From contig NZ_OY762961.1 of assembly GCF_963666745.1 (NCBI RefSeq), forward strand, positions 2,973,274-3,037,273: a DNA stretch of 64,000 nucleotides, read 5' to 3'. The notes under the pieces are model-generated. The model searched no databases, was not told the origin of the DNA, and saw nothing but the letters and a program-made list of their open reading frames with translations. The DNA is from an uncultured Desulfuromonas sp. GTDB lineage: Bacteria > Desulfobacterota > Desulfuromonadia > Desulfuromonadales > Desulfuromonadaceae. The first letter of the stretch is position 1. Every line of letters begins with the position of its first letter. Both the position numbers and the translations under genes were made by a program. Positions 9,056 to 17,553 of this stretch are shown in pieces.

Positions 9056-11359
9056 TTAAGGGTGGTCGCCTGTTTGGCAGCTGGGGTGCTCACGTTCCAA
9101 TTGCTGCCGTACCTGCTGCGCGGCAGTCACCATATTGCGGAGCGCTTCGCGCGCTTCCGGCCATTGGCGGGTTTTCAGGCCGCAGTCGGGATTGATCCAC
9201 AGTTTTTCTTTGGGCACCACCTCCAGAGCCCGCCAGATCAGATCGACCAGTTCCGTGACTTCGGGGACACGCGGGCTGTGGATGTCGTAGATGCCCGGAC
9301 CGATCTCGTTGGGATAATCGAGGCGACGGAAACCATCGAGCAGTTCCATGTTACTGCGGCTGGCTTCGATGCTGATGACATCGGCGTCCATGGCCGCCAC
9401 CCACGGCAGGATGGTGTTGAAATCGCTGTAGCACATGTGGCTGTGGATCTGGGTGGTATCAGCCACGCCGGAGCAGGTGAGGCGGAAGCAATCCACGGCC
9501 CAGCGCAGATAGGCTTCGGCCTCGTCTTGACGCAACGGCATCCCTTCACGCAGGGCGGCTTCGTCGATCTGGATCAGCCGAATTCCAGCCTGTTCCAGGT
9601 CCTGCACCTCGTCGCGCACGGCCAGGGCCAGTTGGCGACACACCTCGCGGCGTGGCAGATCATCGCGGACAAAGCTCCAGCACAGCAGGGTGACCGGGCC
9701 GGTGACCATGCCCTTCATGGGTTTGTCGGTCAGACTCTGGGCGTAGCGACTCCACTCGACCGTCATCGGGCGTGGCCGCGACACATCGCCGTAAATGATC
9801 GGCGGCTTGACGCAGCGGCTGCCGTAACTCTGCACCCAACCGTGTTCGCTGAAGCAGAAACCGTCCAGCTGCTGTCCGAAATACTCCACCATGTCATTGC
9901 GCTCCGGCTCGCCATGGACCAGCACGTCGAGCTCCAGCGCTTCCTGCTCGATGACGACATTGTGAATCTCCGACTGCATGAAGGTGCGATAGACCTGTTC
10001 ACTGACATCGCCCTGGCGGTAGCGCCGGCGCATGAGTCGGATGGAGCGGGTTTGCGGAAACGAGCCGATGGTTGTGGTCGGCAACAGCGGCAGGTGCAGC
10101 CACTGGGCCTGTTGCGGGCGCCGCAACGCATAGGGCGTGCGCTTGAGCATGGCGTCGCTGACCTGGGCGGCACGCTGCCGCACCAGCGGCCGTTCCACCC
10201 GCGAATCGTTGCGTCGTGACGACTGGATGCGGTCACTGCCGCGCAACAACGCTTCATGGTCCTCCCCATCAAGCAGGTGCGCGAGCAAAGCAACTTCGCG
10301 GCATTTCTGCACGGCAAAGGCCAGCCAGCTTTTGATGGCCGGGTCAAGCTGCTGTTCCTGATAAAGATCCACCGGCACATGCAGCAGCGAACTGGTGGAA
10401 CCGATCATCAATCGCTCATCACCAATCAGGCCCCGCAACTGATCGAGCCGCTCTTTGCTGCGGCGCAGATCGTTCTTCCACACTGTGCGCCCGTCAACGA
10501 TCCCGGCGGAGACCATCATCGTGGTCGGCAGCTGTCGAACAATCTCAGCCAGTCGCGCTTCATTACGCAGCACATCGAGATGCACGCCATCGCAGCCGCT
10601 GGCGGCAATCAACGGCACCGCCTCATCCAGACGGCCGAAGTAGGTGGCCAGCAACAGTCGGCACGATCCGGCCGCCTGCTTAAGCTGTTGCCAGGCAGCC
10701 ACGGCCTGCGCTTTGGCTTCCAGCGTCAGGTCGGTGCACAGCACCGGCTCATCGATCTGAATCCAGTCGCACAACGGCGCCAGCCGTTGAATCATCTGGC
10801 GGTAAACGTCTAGTATCTGCGACAGGAACGCCCAGCGATTGACGCCGTCCTCCTGCTTGCTCAGGGAGAGAAAAGTGATCGGCCCGATCAGGACCGGTTT
10901 GGGGCGCATTCCCAGAGCCAAGGCCTGATGGGTTTCGTCGAGCAGTTTGCGCGACGCCAAACGGATGGTGGTCTGGCTGGAAAATTCCGGCACCAGGTAG
11001 TGGTAATTGGTGTCGAACCACTTGGTCATTTCCATGGCCGGGATGTTGCGCTGGGCATCGCCGCGCGCCATGTGAAAGTAGGTGGTCAAATCGATGTCGC
11101 CGCTCAGCATAGCGAAACGCGGCGGCACCATGCCGAGCATACAGGCGGTGTCGAGCATGTGATCGTAGAGGGAGAAATCCCCGACCGTGACCAGTGACAA
11201 ACCGTTGTCGTGCTGATAGCGCCAGTTCTGTTCGCGCAAGCGCTCGGCGCACTGCAATAATGCTTCGGCGCTGCTTTCACCGCGCCAGTAGCTCTCCAGG
11301 ACTTTTTTTAATTCCCGCCCACGACCGATGCGTGGGAAACCTAAAACATGTGCTTCCAT
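9056..11359 (-). CDS. metE: Cobalamin-independent methionine synthase
   Basis: A 767-residue MetE, which transfers the methyl group of 5-methyltetrahydropteroyl-triglutamate to homocysteine in the cytoplasm without B12. The N-terminal GFPRIGRGRELKK motif and the C-terminal zinc ligands in HSHMCYSDF and NPDCGLKTR are present; the length matches the E. coli enzyme. The start at 11359 (MEAHVLGFPRIG) follows AGGAGA; the open frame extends 39 codons further into the riboswitch and is rejected. A cobalamin riboswitch lies directly upstream, so the gene should be off when B12 allows the MetH route. No terminator is seen between riboswitch and ATG, which points to control of translation. Confidence 0.97.
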   Translation of the reverse strand: MEAHVLGFPRIGRGRELKKVLESYWRGESSAEALLQCAERLREQNWRYQHDNGLSLVTVGDFSLYDHMLDTACMLGMVPPRFAMLSGDIDLTTYFHMARGDAQRNIPAMEMTKWFDTNYHYLVPEFSSQTTIRLASRKLLDETHQALALGMRPKPVLIGPITFLSLSKQEDGVNRWAFLSQILDVYRQMIQRLAPLCDWIQIDEPVLCTDLTLEAKAQAVAAWQQLKQAAGSCRLLLATYFGRLDEAVPLIAASGCDGVHLDVLRNEARLAEIVRQLPTTMMVSAGIVDGRTVWKNDLRRSKERLDQLRGLIGDERLMIGSTSSLLHVPVDLYQEQQLDPAIKSWLAFAVQKCREVALLAHLLDGEDHEALLRGSDRIQSSRRNDSRVERPLVRQRAAQVSDAMLKRTPYALRRPQQAQWLHLPLLPTTTIGSFPQTRSIRLMRRRYRQGDVSEQVYRTFMQSEIHNVVIEQEALELDVLVHGEPERNDMVEYFGQQLDGFCFSEHGWVQSYGSRCVKPPIIYGDVSRPRPMTVEWSRYAQSLTDKPMKGMVTGPVTLLCWSFVRDDLPRREVCRQLALAVRDEVQDLEQAGIRLIQIDEAALREGMPLRQDEAEAYLRWAVDCFRLTCSGVADTTQIHSHMCYSDFNTILPWVAAMDADVISIEASRSNMELLDGFRRLDYPNEIGPGIYDIHSPRVPEVTELVDLIWRALEVVPKEKLWINPDCGLKTRQWPEAREALRNMVTAAQQVRQQLEREHPSCQTGDHP

Positions 11360-11402
11360 TGAAAAATTCTCCTGTCCAAAACGCGAGACAAAATAAGTCT
11401 GT

Positions 11403-11560
11403 GTGAACAGGACGTCTTCTGGCTTCCGGCTCCCGTGATCTTGCTTCCTTCCGGTTGATATCAACCGTGGTGGCAAGGGGATTATCTGTGCCGGTTACAG
11501 CGGCGCGCCCGCGACGGATTCTCACCGTCTTCCGTTTCCTGTTCGCCTTGACGGATGTTT
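11403..11560 (-). promoter_or_regulatory. Cobalamin riboswitch upstream of metE
   Basis: Read on the minus strand, the block has the conserved B12-box pieces in order: GGTGAGAATCCGTC, GCCGCTGTAACCGG, a GCCACCAC element, GGGAGCCGGAAGCCAG and AGAAGACGTCCTG. The outer stem is GAACAGGA/TCCTGTTC (11405-11412 with 11537-11544). It lies between the nrdG stop and the metE start. Confidence 0.93.
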
Positions 11561-11588
11561 AATCCGCCTCCTCATGTATTCTCTTTCG

Positions 11589-12185
11589 TCACCTCCTTAT
11601 GTCACGCATGGTTTGCAGCACCAGGGTTTCACCCCACGACTGCACCAGTGCTTGCATCTGTTCCAAGCGTCCGTTGTCACGCAACCATGGATCGACTGTG
11701 GTGCGAAACTGGTGATCTACCCCACTATCGCGCAGCAGCTCGGCACTTTGTTGCGCCTGTTTTCCACTGACCGGGCAGCCGGTGATGTGCTGATAGTCGG
11801 CAAACGGGGCTTTCAGGTCCATGCCGACCCAGTCGCACAGCGGCAGCAGTTCGTGCAAGCGCTCGGGGTAAGCGCCATTGGTGTGCAGGGCGACTTTCAT
11901 GCCCAGCTGTTTGACTTCGCGCATGGCCACGAGTAACACCGGTTGCGCCGTGGGTTCGCCGCCGCTGAACACAATGCCGTCGAGCAGGCCGCGACGCTGG
12001 TGGATAAAGTTCACCACCTGCTGCCAGTCGAGCTGTTCGTCGCTCTGCTCGGGGATCAGTGCGGCGTTGTGGCAGTAGTGGCAGTGCCAGGGGCAGCCCT
12101 GGCAATAGACCACGGCCGCCAGTTCACCGGGAAAATCAATGGTGGTGCAGCGGGTCAGGCCGCCCACCTGTAGTGTTGAACTCAA
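11589..12185 (-). CDS. nrdG: Anaerobic ribonucleotide reductase activase (radical SAM)
   Basis: A 198-residue radical SAM enzyme that installs the glycyl radical on class III ribonucleotide reductase. The CPWHCHYC motif (C-x3-C-x2-C) near residue 33 binds the [4Fe-4S] cluster, and FSGGEPTAQ is the SAM-binding GGE motif. Translation starts at a TTG that overlaps the stop of the upstream 52-residue glycyl-radical ORF by four bases (TTGA), so the two are translationally coupled. It is the last gene of the nrdD set; the metE riboswitch begins within 30 bases of its stop. Confidence 0.93.
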   Translation of the reverse strand: MSSTLQVGGLTRCTTIDFPGELAAVVYCQGCPWHCHYCHNAALIPEQSDEQLDWQQVVNFIHQRRGLLDGIVFSGGEPTAQPVLLVAMREVKQLGMKVALHTNGAYPERLHELLPLCDWVGMDLKAPFADYQHITGCPVSGKQAQQSAELLRDSGVDHQFRTTVDPWLRDNGRLEQMQALVQSWGETLVLQTMRDIRR

Positions 12186-12340
12186 CGGGTGCGTTCCTCG
12201 GTGAAGAAGCAGCGTTGTTGGTGTTCGGATTTTTTGCCGGAGTTGAAGGAACTGACCGGGCGGTGGTAGCCCATGACGCGGGTCCAGACTTCGCAGGGTT
12301 GGCGTTGGCTGTCATCAATGGGAGTGGTATTTTCTTTCAT
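12182..12340 (-). CDS. nrdD: Separate glycyl-radical C-terminal piece of NrdD
   Basis: A 52-residue ORF containing CEVWTRVMGYHRPVSSF followed by NSGKKSEH. The RVMGY segment is the glycyl-radical loop of class III ribonucleotide reductases, and the following residues match the usual NrdD C-terminus. The main nrdD gene upstream stops after its zinc-binding CPLC motif and lacks this loop, so the active enzyme is probably made from two polypeptides. AAAGGAG precedes the ATG at 12340, and the stop overlaps nrdG. A repeat element of about 600 bases lies between the two nrdD parts. Similar short C-terminal ORFs may occur in other anaerobes; I could not check how common the split is. Confidence 0.85.
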   Translation of the reverse strand: MKENTTPIDDSQRQPCEVWTRVMGYHRPVSSFNSGKKSEHQQRCFFTEERTR

Positions 12341-12380
12341 GTTGGTCTCCTTTTTTTGTTGGTTGGTGTTTGTTTAAAAT

Positions 12381-12978
12381 CTCAAGATCAAAGTCAAGGT
12401 CGCCGGGTTTCGCCCCGGCAGGCGACATCCTTTTGACTTGCCGCTCAAAAGGATGCAAAAACCGGCTGAACTTCTCCTGAACCTGGGTTTACCTACACTG
12501 AGTCGGTTTCCGTGATGCTTTGCTTATCCGGCTCGCCGCCCTTTAGGTCGACGAATCTTGCAACTCATGACCATTGGCGTAAAACGTTGATAACACTCTT
12601 TCGTCTTTGTTTATCTTTGGTGTGGCACCGATCTAACGGGTGGGACGGTGCCCACCCTTCAGATGTCTATTATTTTGTACTTCAGCCCTCCTGTACTGCA
12701 GCGCCGAACATATGGAATCCGCAGGGCGCGCCGGGGTTGTTATTAATCGGATGAACGAGAGCTGTTGCGTGAGATTTTTTGCGCCAGCAAGGCAGAGGGA
12801 GGAGCCATAGTGGTTCTATGGCGACAACCGATAACGCTGCTGACGTGAAAAAGATCTGCAATAACTCCGTGAACTCTGATTGATGACTACCCCTTGGGAG
12901 TCGTTTTTCGATTCCTTTTGACGACGCAAAAGGAATCCGACGTGTGGGCGCGTAAGCCCACGTCACGTGCGCACCAAG
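12381..12978 (-). repeat. Interspersed repeat, copy A (minus orientation)
   Basis: A full-length copy (about 600 bases) of the non-coding repeat found five times here. It occupies nearly the whole gap between nrdD and its glycyl-radical ORF. Conserved hairpins: GTGGGC/GCCCAC, GATTCCTTTTG/CAAAAGGAATC, GGGTGGG/CCCACCC, CATCCTTTTGA/TCAAAAGGATG and GCCGGG/CCCGGC. The middle 150 bases differ completely from copies D and E. Confidence 0.85.
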
Positions 12979-13035
12979 TCGCGAATCCGCTTAGTGTTCC
13001 CACGAGCAACAAAGCTCACTTTCAACCATCCCTTC

Positions 13036-15066
13036 TCAAGCTGTCTTTCTAGCACTCTCCAACTCCTCATCACACAGAGGACAAAACGGATGCTCTCCAG
13101 CCAGATAGCCGTGTTTCGGGCAGATAGAGAATGTCGGCGTGATGGTCAGATAGGGGATGCGGTAGTTTTCCAGTACCCGTTTGACCAGTTTACGGCAGGC
13201 TTCCGGGCTGCCGATGGGCTCGCCCATGTACATGTGAAACACGGTGCCGCCGGTGTATTTGCGCTGCAGGGTTTCCTGCAGCTCCAGCGCTTCGAACGGA
13301 TCATCGCTGAAACCCACCGGCAGTTGCGACGAGTTGGTGTAAAACGGTGCATCACTGGTTCCAGCCTGAAGCATGTCCGGGAAGCGTTTCTTGTCCTCGC
13401 GGGCAAAGCGGTAGGTGGTGCCTTCCGCCGGGGTCGCTTCAAGGTTGTACATGTGACCGGTCTGTTCCTGATATTCCACCATGCGCCGCCGCACGTGATC
13501 CATAAAGCGGATGGCAAACAACTGGCCCATCTCGCTGGTGATGTCGTCCTGATCATGGGTGAAGTTGCGAATCATTTCGTTGAGGCCGTTGACGCCGATG
13601 GTGGAGAAGTGGTTGCGCAATGTGCCGAGATAACGCCGGGTATAGGGGAACAGTCCCTGATCCATCTGGCGCTGGATGGTCTTGCGCTTCACTTCCAGGC
13701 TGGTGCGGGCTAATTCGAGCAGTTCGTCGAGACGGGCAAACAAGCCGCCTTCATTCCTGGCGAACTGATAGCCGAGGCGGGCGCAGTTGATGGTCACCAC
13801 GCCGATGGAGCCGGTCTGCTCGGCGGAACCGAACAGGCCGTTGCCGCGCTTGAGCAGTTCGCGCAGGTCGAGCTGCAACCGGCAGCACATGGAGCGCACC
13901 ATGTTGGGTTGCAGCTCCGAGTTGAGAAAGTTCTGGAAATAGGGCAGGCCGTATTTGGCGGTCATGCTGAACAGGCGCTCGGCATTTTCACTCTGCCAGG
14001 GAAAATCCGGCGTCATGTTGTACGTGGGAATGGGAAAGGTGAACACCCGCCCCTTGTCGTCGCCGGTCGTCATCACCTCGATGTAGGCGCGGTTGATCAG
14101 GTCCATTTCGGCCTGCAACTCGCCGTAGGTGAACGGCATCTCCTCGCCACCGATCACCGGCACCTGAGTTTTCAAATCGTCCGGGCAGGTCCAGTCAAAG
14201 GTCAGGTTGGTGAACGGCGTCTGCGTGCCCCAGCGTGACGGCACGTTGAGGTTGAAGATCAGCTCCTGCATCTGCTGTTTGATTTCGGCGTAGCTGAGGT
14301 TGTCCTTACGGACGAACGGCGCCAGATAGGTGTCGAACGAGCTGAACGCCTGCGCTCCGGCCCATTCGTTTTGCAACGTGCCGAGAAAATTGACAATCTG
14401 GCCGATGACGCTGGACAGATGGCGCGGTGGTGCCGCTTCGACTTTTCCGGGCACGCCGTTGAAGCCTTCCTGCAACAACATGCGCAACGACCAGCCCGCG
14501 CAGTAGCCGGACAGCATATCGAGATCATGGACATGCAGGCTGCCGTCGCGATGCGCCTCACCCAGTTCCGGGGCATAGACATGATTGAGCCAGTAGTTGG
14601 CCGTGACCTTACCGGAGATGTTGAGGATCAGGCCGCCGAGGGAATAGCCCTGGTTGGCGTTGGCATTAACGCGCCAGTCCGACTGGTCGAGATACTCATT
14701 GATCGAGGCCGCCACATCAACGACGGTTTTCTGATCCTGACGCAGCTTGTTGTGTTGTTCCCGATAAACGGCGTAGGCACGCAAGGTGGCAAAGTGGTTG
14801 GCCGAGATCAGCGTCTGTTCCACCACATCCTGAATCTGTTCGACTTTGGGAGACTGCTCGGGGAAGCGATGACGCAGCACCTTGAGGGTCTGCTGGGTGA
14901 GCAATGCCGCTTCGCTCTCATCAAATTCGCCGGTCACTTTCCCAGCGCGGGCAATGGCAAAACGGATCCGTTCACTGTCAAACGGCACGCGGGTGCCGTC
15001 GCGTTTGACGACATCGGCGGGCAACACCAGGCTGGCAAGTTGGTGGGCGTGTTCGGTTTCTGGCAT
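13036..15066 (-). CDS. nrdD: Class III anaerobic ribonucleoside-triphosphate reductase, main chain
   Basis: A 676-residue catalytic chain that reduces ribonucleotides to deoxyribonucleotides without oxygen. Residues 10-100 form an ATP-cone (VVKRDGTRVPFDSERIRFAI). The body has the NrdD motifs HVHDLDMLSGYCAGW, SMCCRLQLDL (likely the active-site cysteine region) and GVVTINCARLGY. The protein ends with a zinc-type CPKHGYLAGEHPFCPLC segment and stops, without the RVxGY glycyl-radical loop, which is encoded in a separate ORF about 700 bases downstream. The start at 15066 follows AAGGAG; an upstream in-frame extension runs through the terminator and is rejected. Expression should need both NrdR relief and absence of B12. 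Confidence 0.94.
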   Translation of the reverse strand: MPETEHAHQLASLVLPADVVKRDGTRVPFDSERIRFAIARAGKVTGEFDESEAALLTQQTLKVLRHRFPEQSPKVEQIQDVVEQTLISANHFATLRAYAVYREQHNKLRQDQKTVVDVAASINEYLDQSDWRVNANANQGYSLGGLILNISGKVTANYWLNHVYAPELGEAHRDGSLHVHDLDMLSGYCAGWSLRMLLQEGFNGVPGKVEAAPPRHLSSVIGQIVNFLGTLQNEWAGAQAFSSFDTYLAPFVRKDNLSYAEIKQQMQELIFNLNVPSRWGTQTPFTNLTFDWTCPDDLKTQVPVIGGEEMPFTYGELQAEMDLINRAYIEVMTTGDDKGRVFTFPIPTYNMTPDFPWQSENAERLFSMTAKYGLPYFQNFLNSELQPNMVRSMCCRLQLDLRELLKRGNGLFGSAEQTGSIGVVTINCARLGYQFARNEGGLFARLDELLELARTSLEVKRKTIQRQMDQGLFPYTRRYLGTLRNHFSTIGVNGLNEMIRNFTHDQDDITSEMGQLFAIRFMDHVRRRMVEYQEQTGHMYNLEATPAEGTTYRFAREDKKRFPDMLQAGTSDAPFYTNSSQLPVGFSDDPFEALELQETLQRKYTGGTVFHMYMGEPIGSPEACRKLVKRVLENYRIPYLTITPTFSICPKHGYLAGEHPFCPLCDEELESARKTA

Positions 15067-15123
15067 CGGTTGCTCCTTTAACGGGTTAACCCGCGGCACG
15101 GGAGACTGCCAGCACCAGAAACA

Positions 15124-15160
15124 CAAAAAGTCCGCAGGGGCCATAGCACCCTGCGGACTT
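15124..15160 (-). terminator. Attenuator terminator between B12 riboswitch and nrdD
   Basis: On the minus strand, AGTCCGCAGGG pairs with CCCTGCGGACT and is followed by TTTTTG. It lies downstream of the riboswitch and upstream of the nrdD start, so B12 binding probably causes early termination. Confidence 0.85.
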
Positions 15161-15221
15161 CGCGTATTTAAAATCCGGATACATGCGTCACTCTCCCTTT
15201 ACCACGAGGAATCATTGAGTG

Positions 15222-15380
15222 TTCAGATCAGGCAGGTCTTCTGGCTTACGCTTCATCCTTCAGGCGCCTTCCCGGTCAAAACCAGTGGCATGGAGCCTGT
15301 CGTCCACGTTTACAGCGGCGGGTCCGCGGGGGAGTTGCACCCCTCTTCCCTATCAAGCCCTTGCGGGCACCGTGATCCAA
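15222..15380 (-). promoter_or_regulatory. Cobalamin riboswitch upstream of nrdD
   Basis: Minus-strand order of conserved pieces: GGGAAGAGGGGTGCAACTCC, GCCGCTGTAAACGTGG, GCCACTGG, ACCGGGAAGGC and GCCAGAAGACCTGCC. The outer stem pairs GATCA with TGATC. This is a canonical B12 riboswitch; its target is the B12-independent reductase, implying a B12-dependent class II enzyme elsewhere in the genome. Confidence 0.95.
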
Positions 15381-15417
15381 TATGAAGTCCACAGTTCAAT
15401 GTGGATTTTTTCGGTTA

Positions 15418-15446
15418 TCTTTATCCAAGATTGTGGTGTGTGTCAA
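15418..15446 (-). promoter_or_regulatory. Sigma-70-type promoter of nrdD
   Basis: TTGACA (15441-15446 on the minus strand), a 17-base spacer and TAAAGA (15418-15423) predict a transcript start near 15411, about 30 bases before the riboswitch. Confidence 0.7.
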
Positions 15447-15468
15447 GGTGATTCACAACATGTTGTGG
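15422..15468. promoter_or_regulatory. Pair of NrdR-like boxes
   Basis: A perfect palindrome CACAACATGTTGTG is centred at 15460.5 and a weaker one around CAAGATTG at 15429.5. The centres are 31 bases apart, the spacing of NrdR box pairs. The first lies just upstream of the -35 element and the second between -35 and -10, as expected for the ribonucleotide-reductase repressor NrdR. Confidence 0.65.
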
Positions 15469-15527
15469 TTTCTGACCGAGAATTCATGGTTTTGGCCGCC
15501 TTCTTTTGTTGCCCACAGGACGCGGAC

Positions 15528-16397
15528 TTACACAATCACGATATTACCGATAATCGCCGTGAAAAACTCTCGCGACCAGATGTCGAGAGCTTGCGGTTGC
15601 CGGACGAAGGGTAACACCTCGGCACGGGCCTGATCGACATTCAGTTCCTCAATCGCGGCCAGCAACCGGCTCCTGAAATCCCCTTCCGTCAGAGGCGCAG
15701 TCCCCTCCCAGTGTCCGCTCTGGCGCAGCCGTTGCTCTAGGTGCGCCAAGTGGAGATTTGGCTGCCGCGCACAATACCAGACCAGATCGTACCAGTCGCG
15801 CCCTTTCACCCGGTTCTTCCAGCGACGGCAGAGCAGCGCATGCATTTTCCCGGCGAAAAGATCAGGCAGGGCGTAAGTCCGCACGCTGAACGGGATGGGT
15901 CGCAGCAGATAGCGGCTCTCGGTGATGAAGCCGGGCGGCGGATCAGTGTCGACTTCGATTTTGATCCGAATCACCTGACCGGGAGGGATTTGCCGGGCGA
16001 TCTCCTCTCCGGCCTGAATCACCAGCAGCTGGTTGACTGTGTTCGTTTTCAGGAACGCCGACTGAACCGCTGTCGCCACCGACTTGTTCTTCTGCTCAAC
16101 GCTGACGGCAAAGCCGAAAGCCTTCAGCTCCAGCTCCAGGGCGGTGGCGTAGCGTTGCAGCTCGAAAGCGCCATCCGGCTCCAGCAGAGAAAAATCGAGA
16201 TCCTCGGAGAACCGGTCGAGACCGTAGAGAATCCGCAGGGCCGTTCCACCGTAAAAAGCCGCTTTTTCAAAAAATTTACTACGCCAGAGTCCGAGCAGAG
16301 CGACTTCCTGCAGAATTTCCCGCAGCGCCAGCACATAGTCGTCCGCGCTCCGGCAGTCATAACGGTCCAGCATCTGGGCTACCGCATTTTGCATCAC
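15528..16397 (-). CDS. AbiEii-family nucleotidyltransferase toxin
   Basis: A 289-residue protein of the AbiEii/AbiGii toxin family, a minimal nucleotidyltransferase that halts growth, known from type IV toxin-antitoxin and abortive-infection systems. The core GGTALRILYGLDRFSEDLDFS, near residue 50, carries the GG(S/T) and R-x-S-x-D-x-D-F motifs of the fold; the K-x5-R-x-RDWYDL segment near residue 205 matches the second conserved block. Its ATG overlaps the stop of the antitoxin gene by four bases, so the pair is one translation unit. It borders an integron cassette region and a HipBA pair. Confidence 0.88.
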   Translation of the reverse strand: MMQNAVAQMLDRYDCRSADDYVLALREILQEVALLGLWRSKFFEKAAFYGGTALRILYGLDRFSEDLDFSLLEPDGAFELQRYATALELELKAFGFAVSVEQKNKSVATAVQSAFLKTNTVNQLLVIQAGEEIARQIPPGQVIRIKIEVDTDPPPGFITESRYLLRPIPFSVRTYALPDLFAGKMHALLCRRWKNRVKGRDWYDLVWYCARQPNLHLAHLEQRLRQSGHWEGTAPLTEGDFRSRLLAAIEELNVDQARAEVLPFVRQPQALDIWSREFFTAIIGNIVIV

Positions 16398-17050
16398 GCC
16401 CCCTGTTTACGTTTCAGTGTGTTGACCAGCTTCGCCAGCAGGCCGATTCGTTTCGATTGATAGGCCGTCGCCAAAGCGTCGAGCAGCTCACCGTCAAGGG
16501 CCGCCAGATCATTTACGTCGATACGCAGGGAGTCGACCAGATAATCGAGACTCTCTTTTTGACTGCGGATGTTCAGGCCGCGGTCGCCGCGAAACTTATC
16601 GGCCAAGGCCTTTTCCGGAGCGGCCATCAAAAACGCCCGCCCATCCGCCATTTCAATACGTTGCAGACCAACATGAAACCCCGCCTCGGGCACGTTGCGG
16701 TAAAGAAACAACCCGGCCGGGGTCTGGAACTGTTTCGGCCGTTTGGGCGTAACCGACGTCACCGCTTCCGCTCGCTCCGGGGTCAGGCCGTGGTAATGCA
16801 GGGCATATTCAAGGGAGATGCATGAGGGGCCGTAGATCAGGTTGGCGAGGATTTCCCTCGAATAAGGCGCGGAACGGTAGGCGTCTCCAAAGACGTACAA
16901 CCCCTTTTTCACCCGGATGATGATCCCCTTGGCCAACAGGCTGGAAATCTTGTCACGCGGATGGGCATAATCCCGCAGGGCGTCCAACAAAATCTGGTAA
17001 TCGAACTCTGCCCAAGGAATCGCTCGACGAAGAGAGGTAATAATCTCCAT
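16394..17050 (-). CDS. AbiEi-type antitoxin / transcriptional regulator
   Basis: A 218-residue protein of the AbiEi antitoxin family. The N-terminal ~90 residues form a winged helix (LLAKGIIIRVKKGLYVFGD ... ISLEYALHYHGLTPE), followed by the typical C-terminal domain with PEKALADKFRG. It neutralises the following toxin gene and probably represses its own promoter in the AT-rich stretch at 17060-17110. The genes overlap by four bases. Start ATG at 17050; no better downstream start is seen. Confidence 0.85.
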   Translation of the reverse strand: MEIITSLRRAIPWAEFDYQILLDALRDYAHPRDKISSLLAKGIIIRVKKGLYVFGDAYRSAPYSREILANLIYGPSCISLEYALHYHGLTPERAEAVTSVTPKRPKQFQTPAGLFLYRNVPEAGFHVGLQRIEMADGRAFLMAAPEKALADKFRGDRGLNIRSQKESLDYLVDSLRIDVNDLAALDGELLDALATAYQSKRIGLLAKLVNTLKRKQGA

Positions 17051-17185
17051 AAAATGTCTTTTCCACCCTAGTAAGTCGAAATATTCTCTACATACTATGC
17101 ATAAAAAGACAGAATGTCAACGTCGGTTGGTGCGGGTCAGATGAGGCCTGTCCCAGGCTTTTGCGGTGCAAACCGCCACCACTTC

Positions 17186-17301
17186 TTCAACGATCGTTTA
17201 TATTTCCCCCCAATTGGACTTGTCCCAGACGAAAAGTAAACGATCATTGAATTTTTTATCTCTCCTGTACGTTTTAGGTGTTATAGTAAACGAACGTTGA
17301 A
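17186..17301. promoter_or_regulatory. Three repeated operators before hipB
   Basis: TTCAACGATCGTTTA (17186-17200), GTAAACGATCATTGAA (17236-17251) and GTAAACGAACGTTGAA (17286-17301) are copies of one near-palindrome, the first inverted, spaced 50 bases apart. They fit cooperative binding by the downstream HipB-like protein for autorepression. Confidence 0.7.
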
Positions 17302-17316
17302 TTCTGGAGGTAAACG

Positions 17317-17553
17317 ATGGAAATTCTAAACGCCAGCGATCTCGGCGCGCTGATTCGCCAAAAGCGCAAAGAGGATGGGCTTACGCTTCATGATGCTGCC
17401 GCACTCTGCGGGGTCAGTCACGTCTTCCTTTCGGCGCTGGAGAATGGCAAAGAATCCGTGCAACTGAATAAAGTTCTGCAGGTCGCTGTGTGTTTAGGCA
17501 TTGAACTCCACGCACAATTCAGAGGCTGGAAAGCCAGGGATACGCAGGCATGA
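17317..17553 (+). CDS. hipB: HipB-like antitoxin (XRE helix-turn-helix)
   Basis: A 78-residue Cro/C1-type DNA-binding protein: IRQKRKEDGLTLHDAAALCGVSHVF is the helix-turn-helix, near residues 12-40. It precedes a HipA kinase gene and overlaps it by four bases (ATGA), the normal antitoxin-toxin order. TGGAGG lies before the ATG. Three operator copies upstream suggest autoregulation by the HipA-HipB complex. Confidence 0.88.
   Translation: MEILNASDLGALIRQKRKEDGLTLHDAAALCGVSHVFLSALENGKESVQLNKVLQVAVCLGIELHAQFRGWKARDTQA

Noticed and set aside
9053-10219. 388-codon frame antisense to metE
   Set aside because: Shadow of metE codon bias; no ribosome site or family match.
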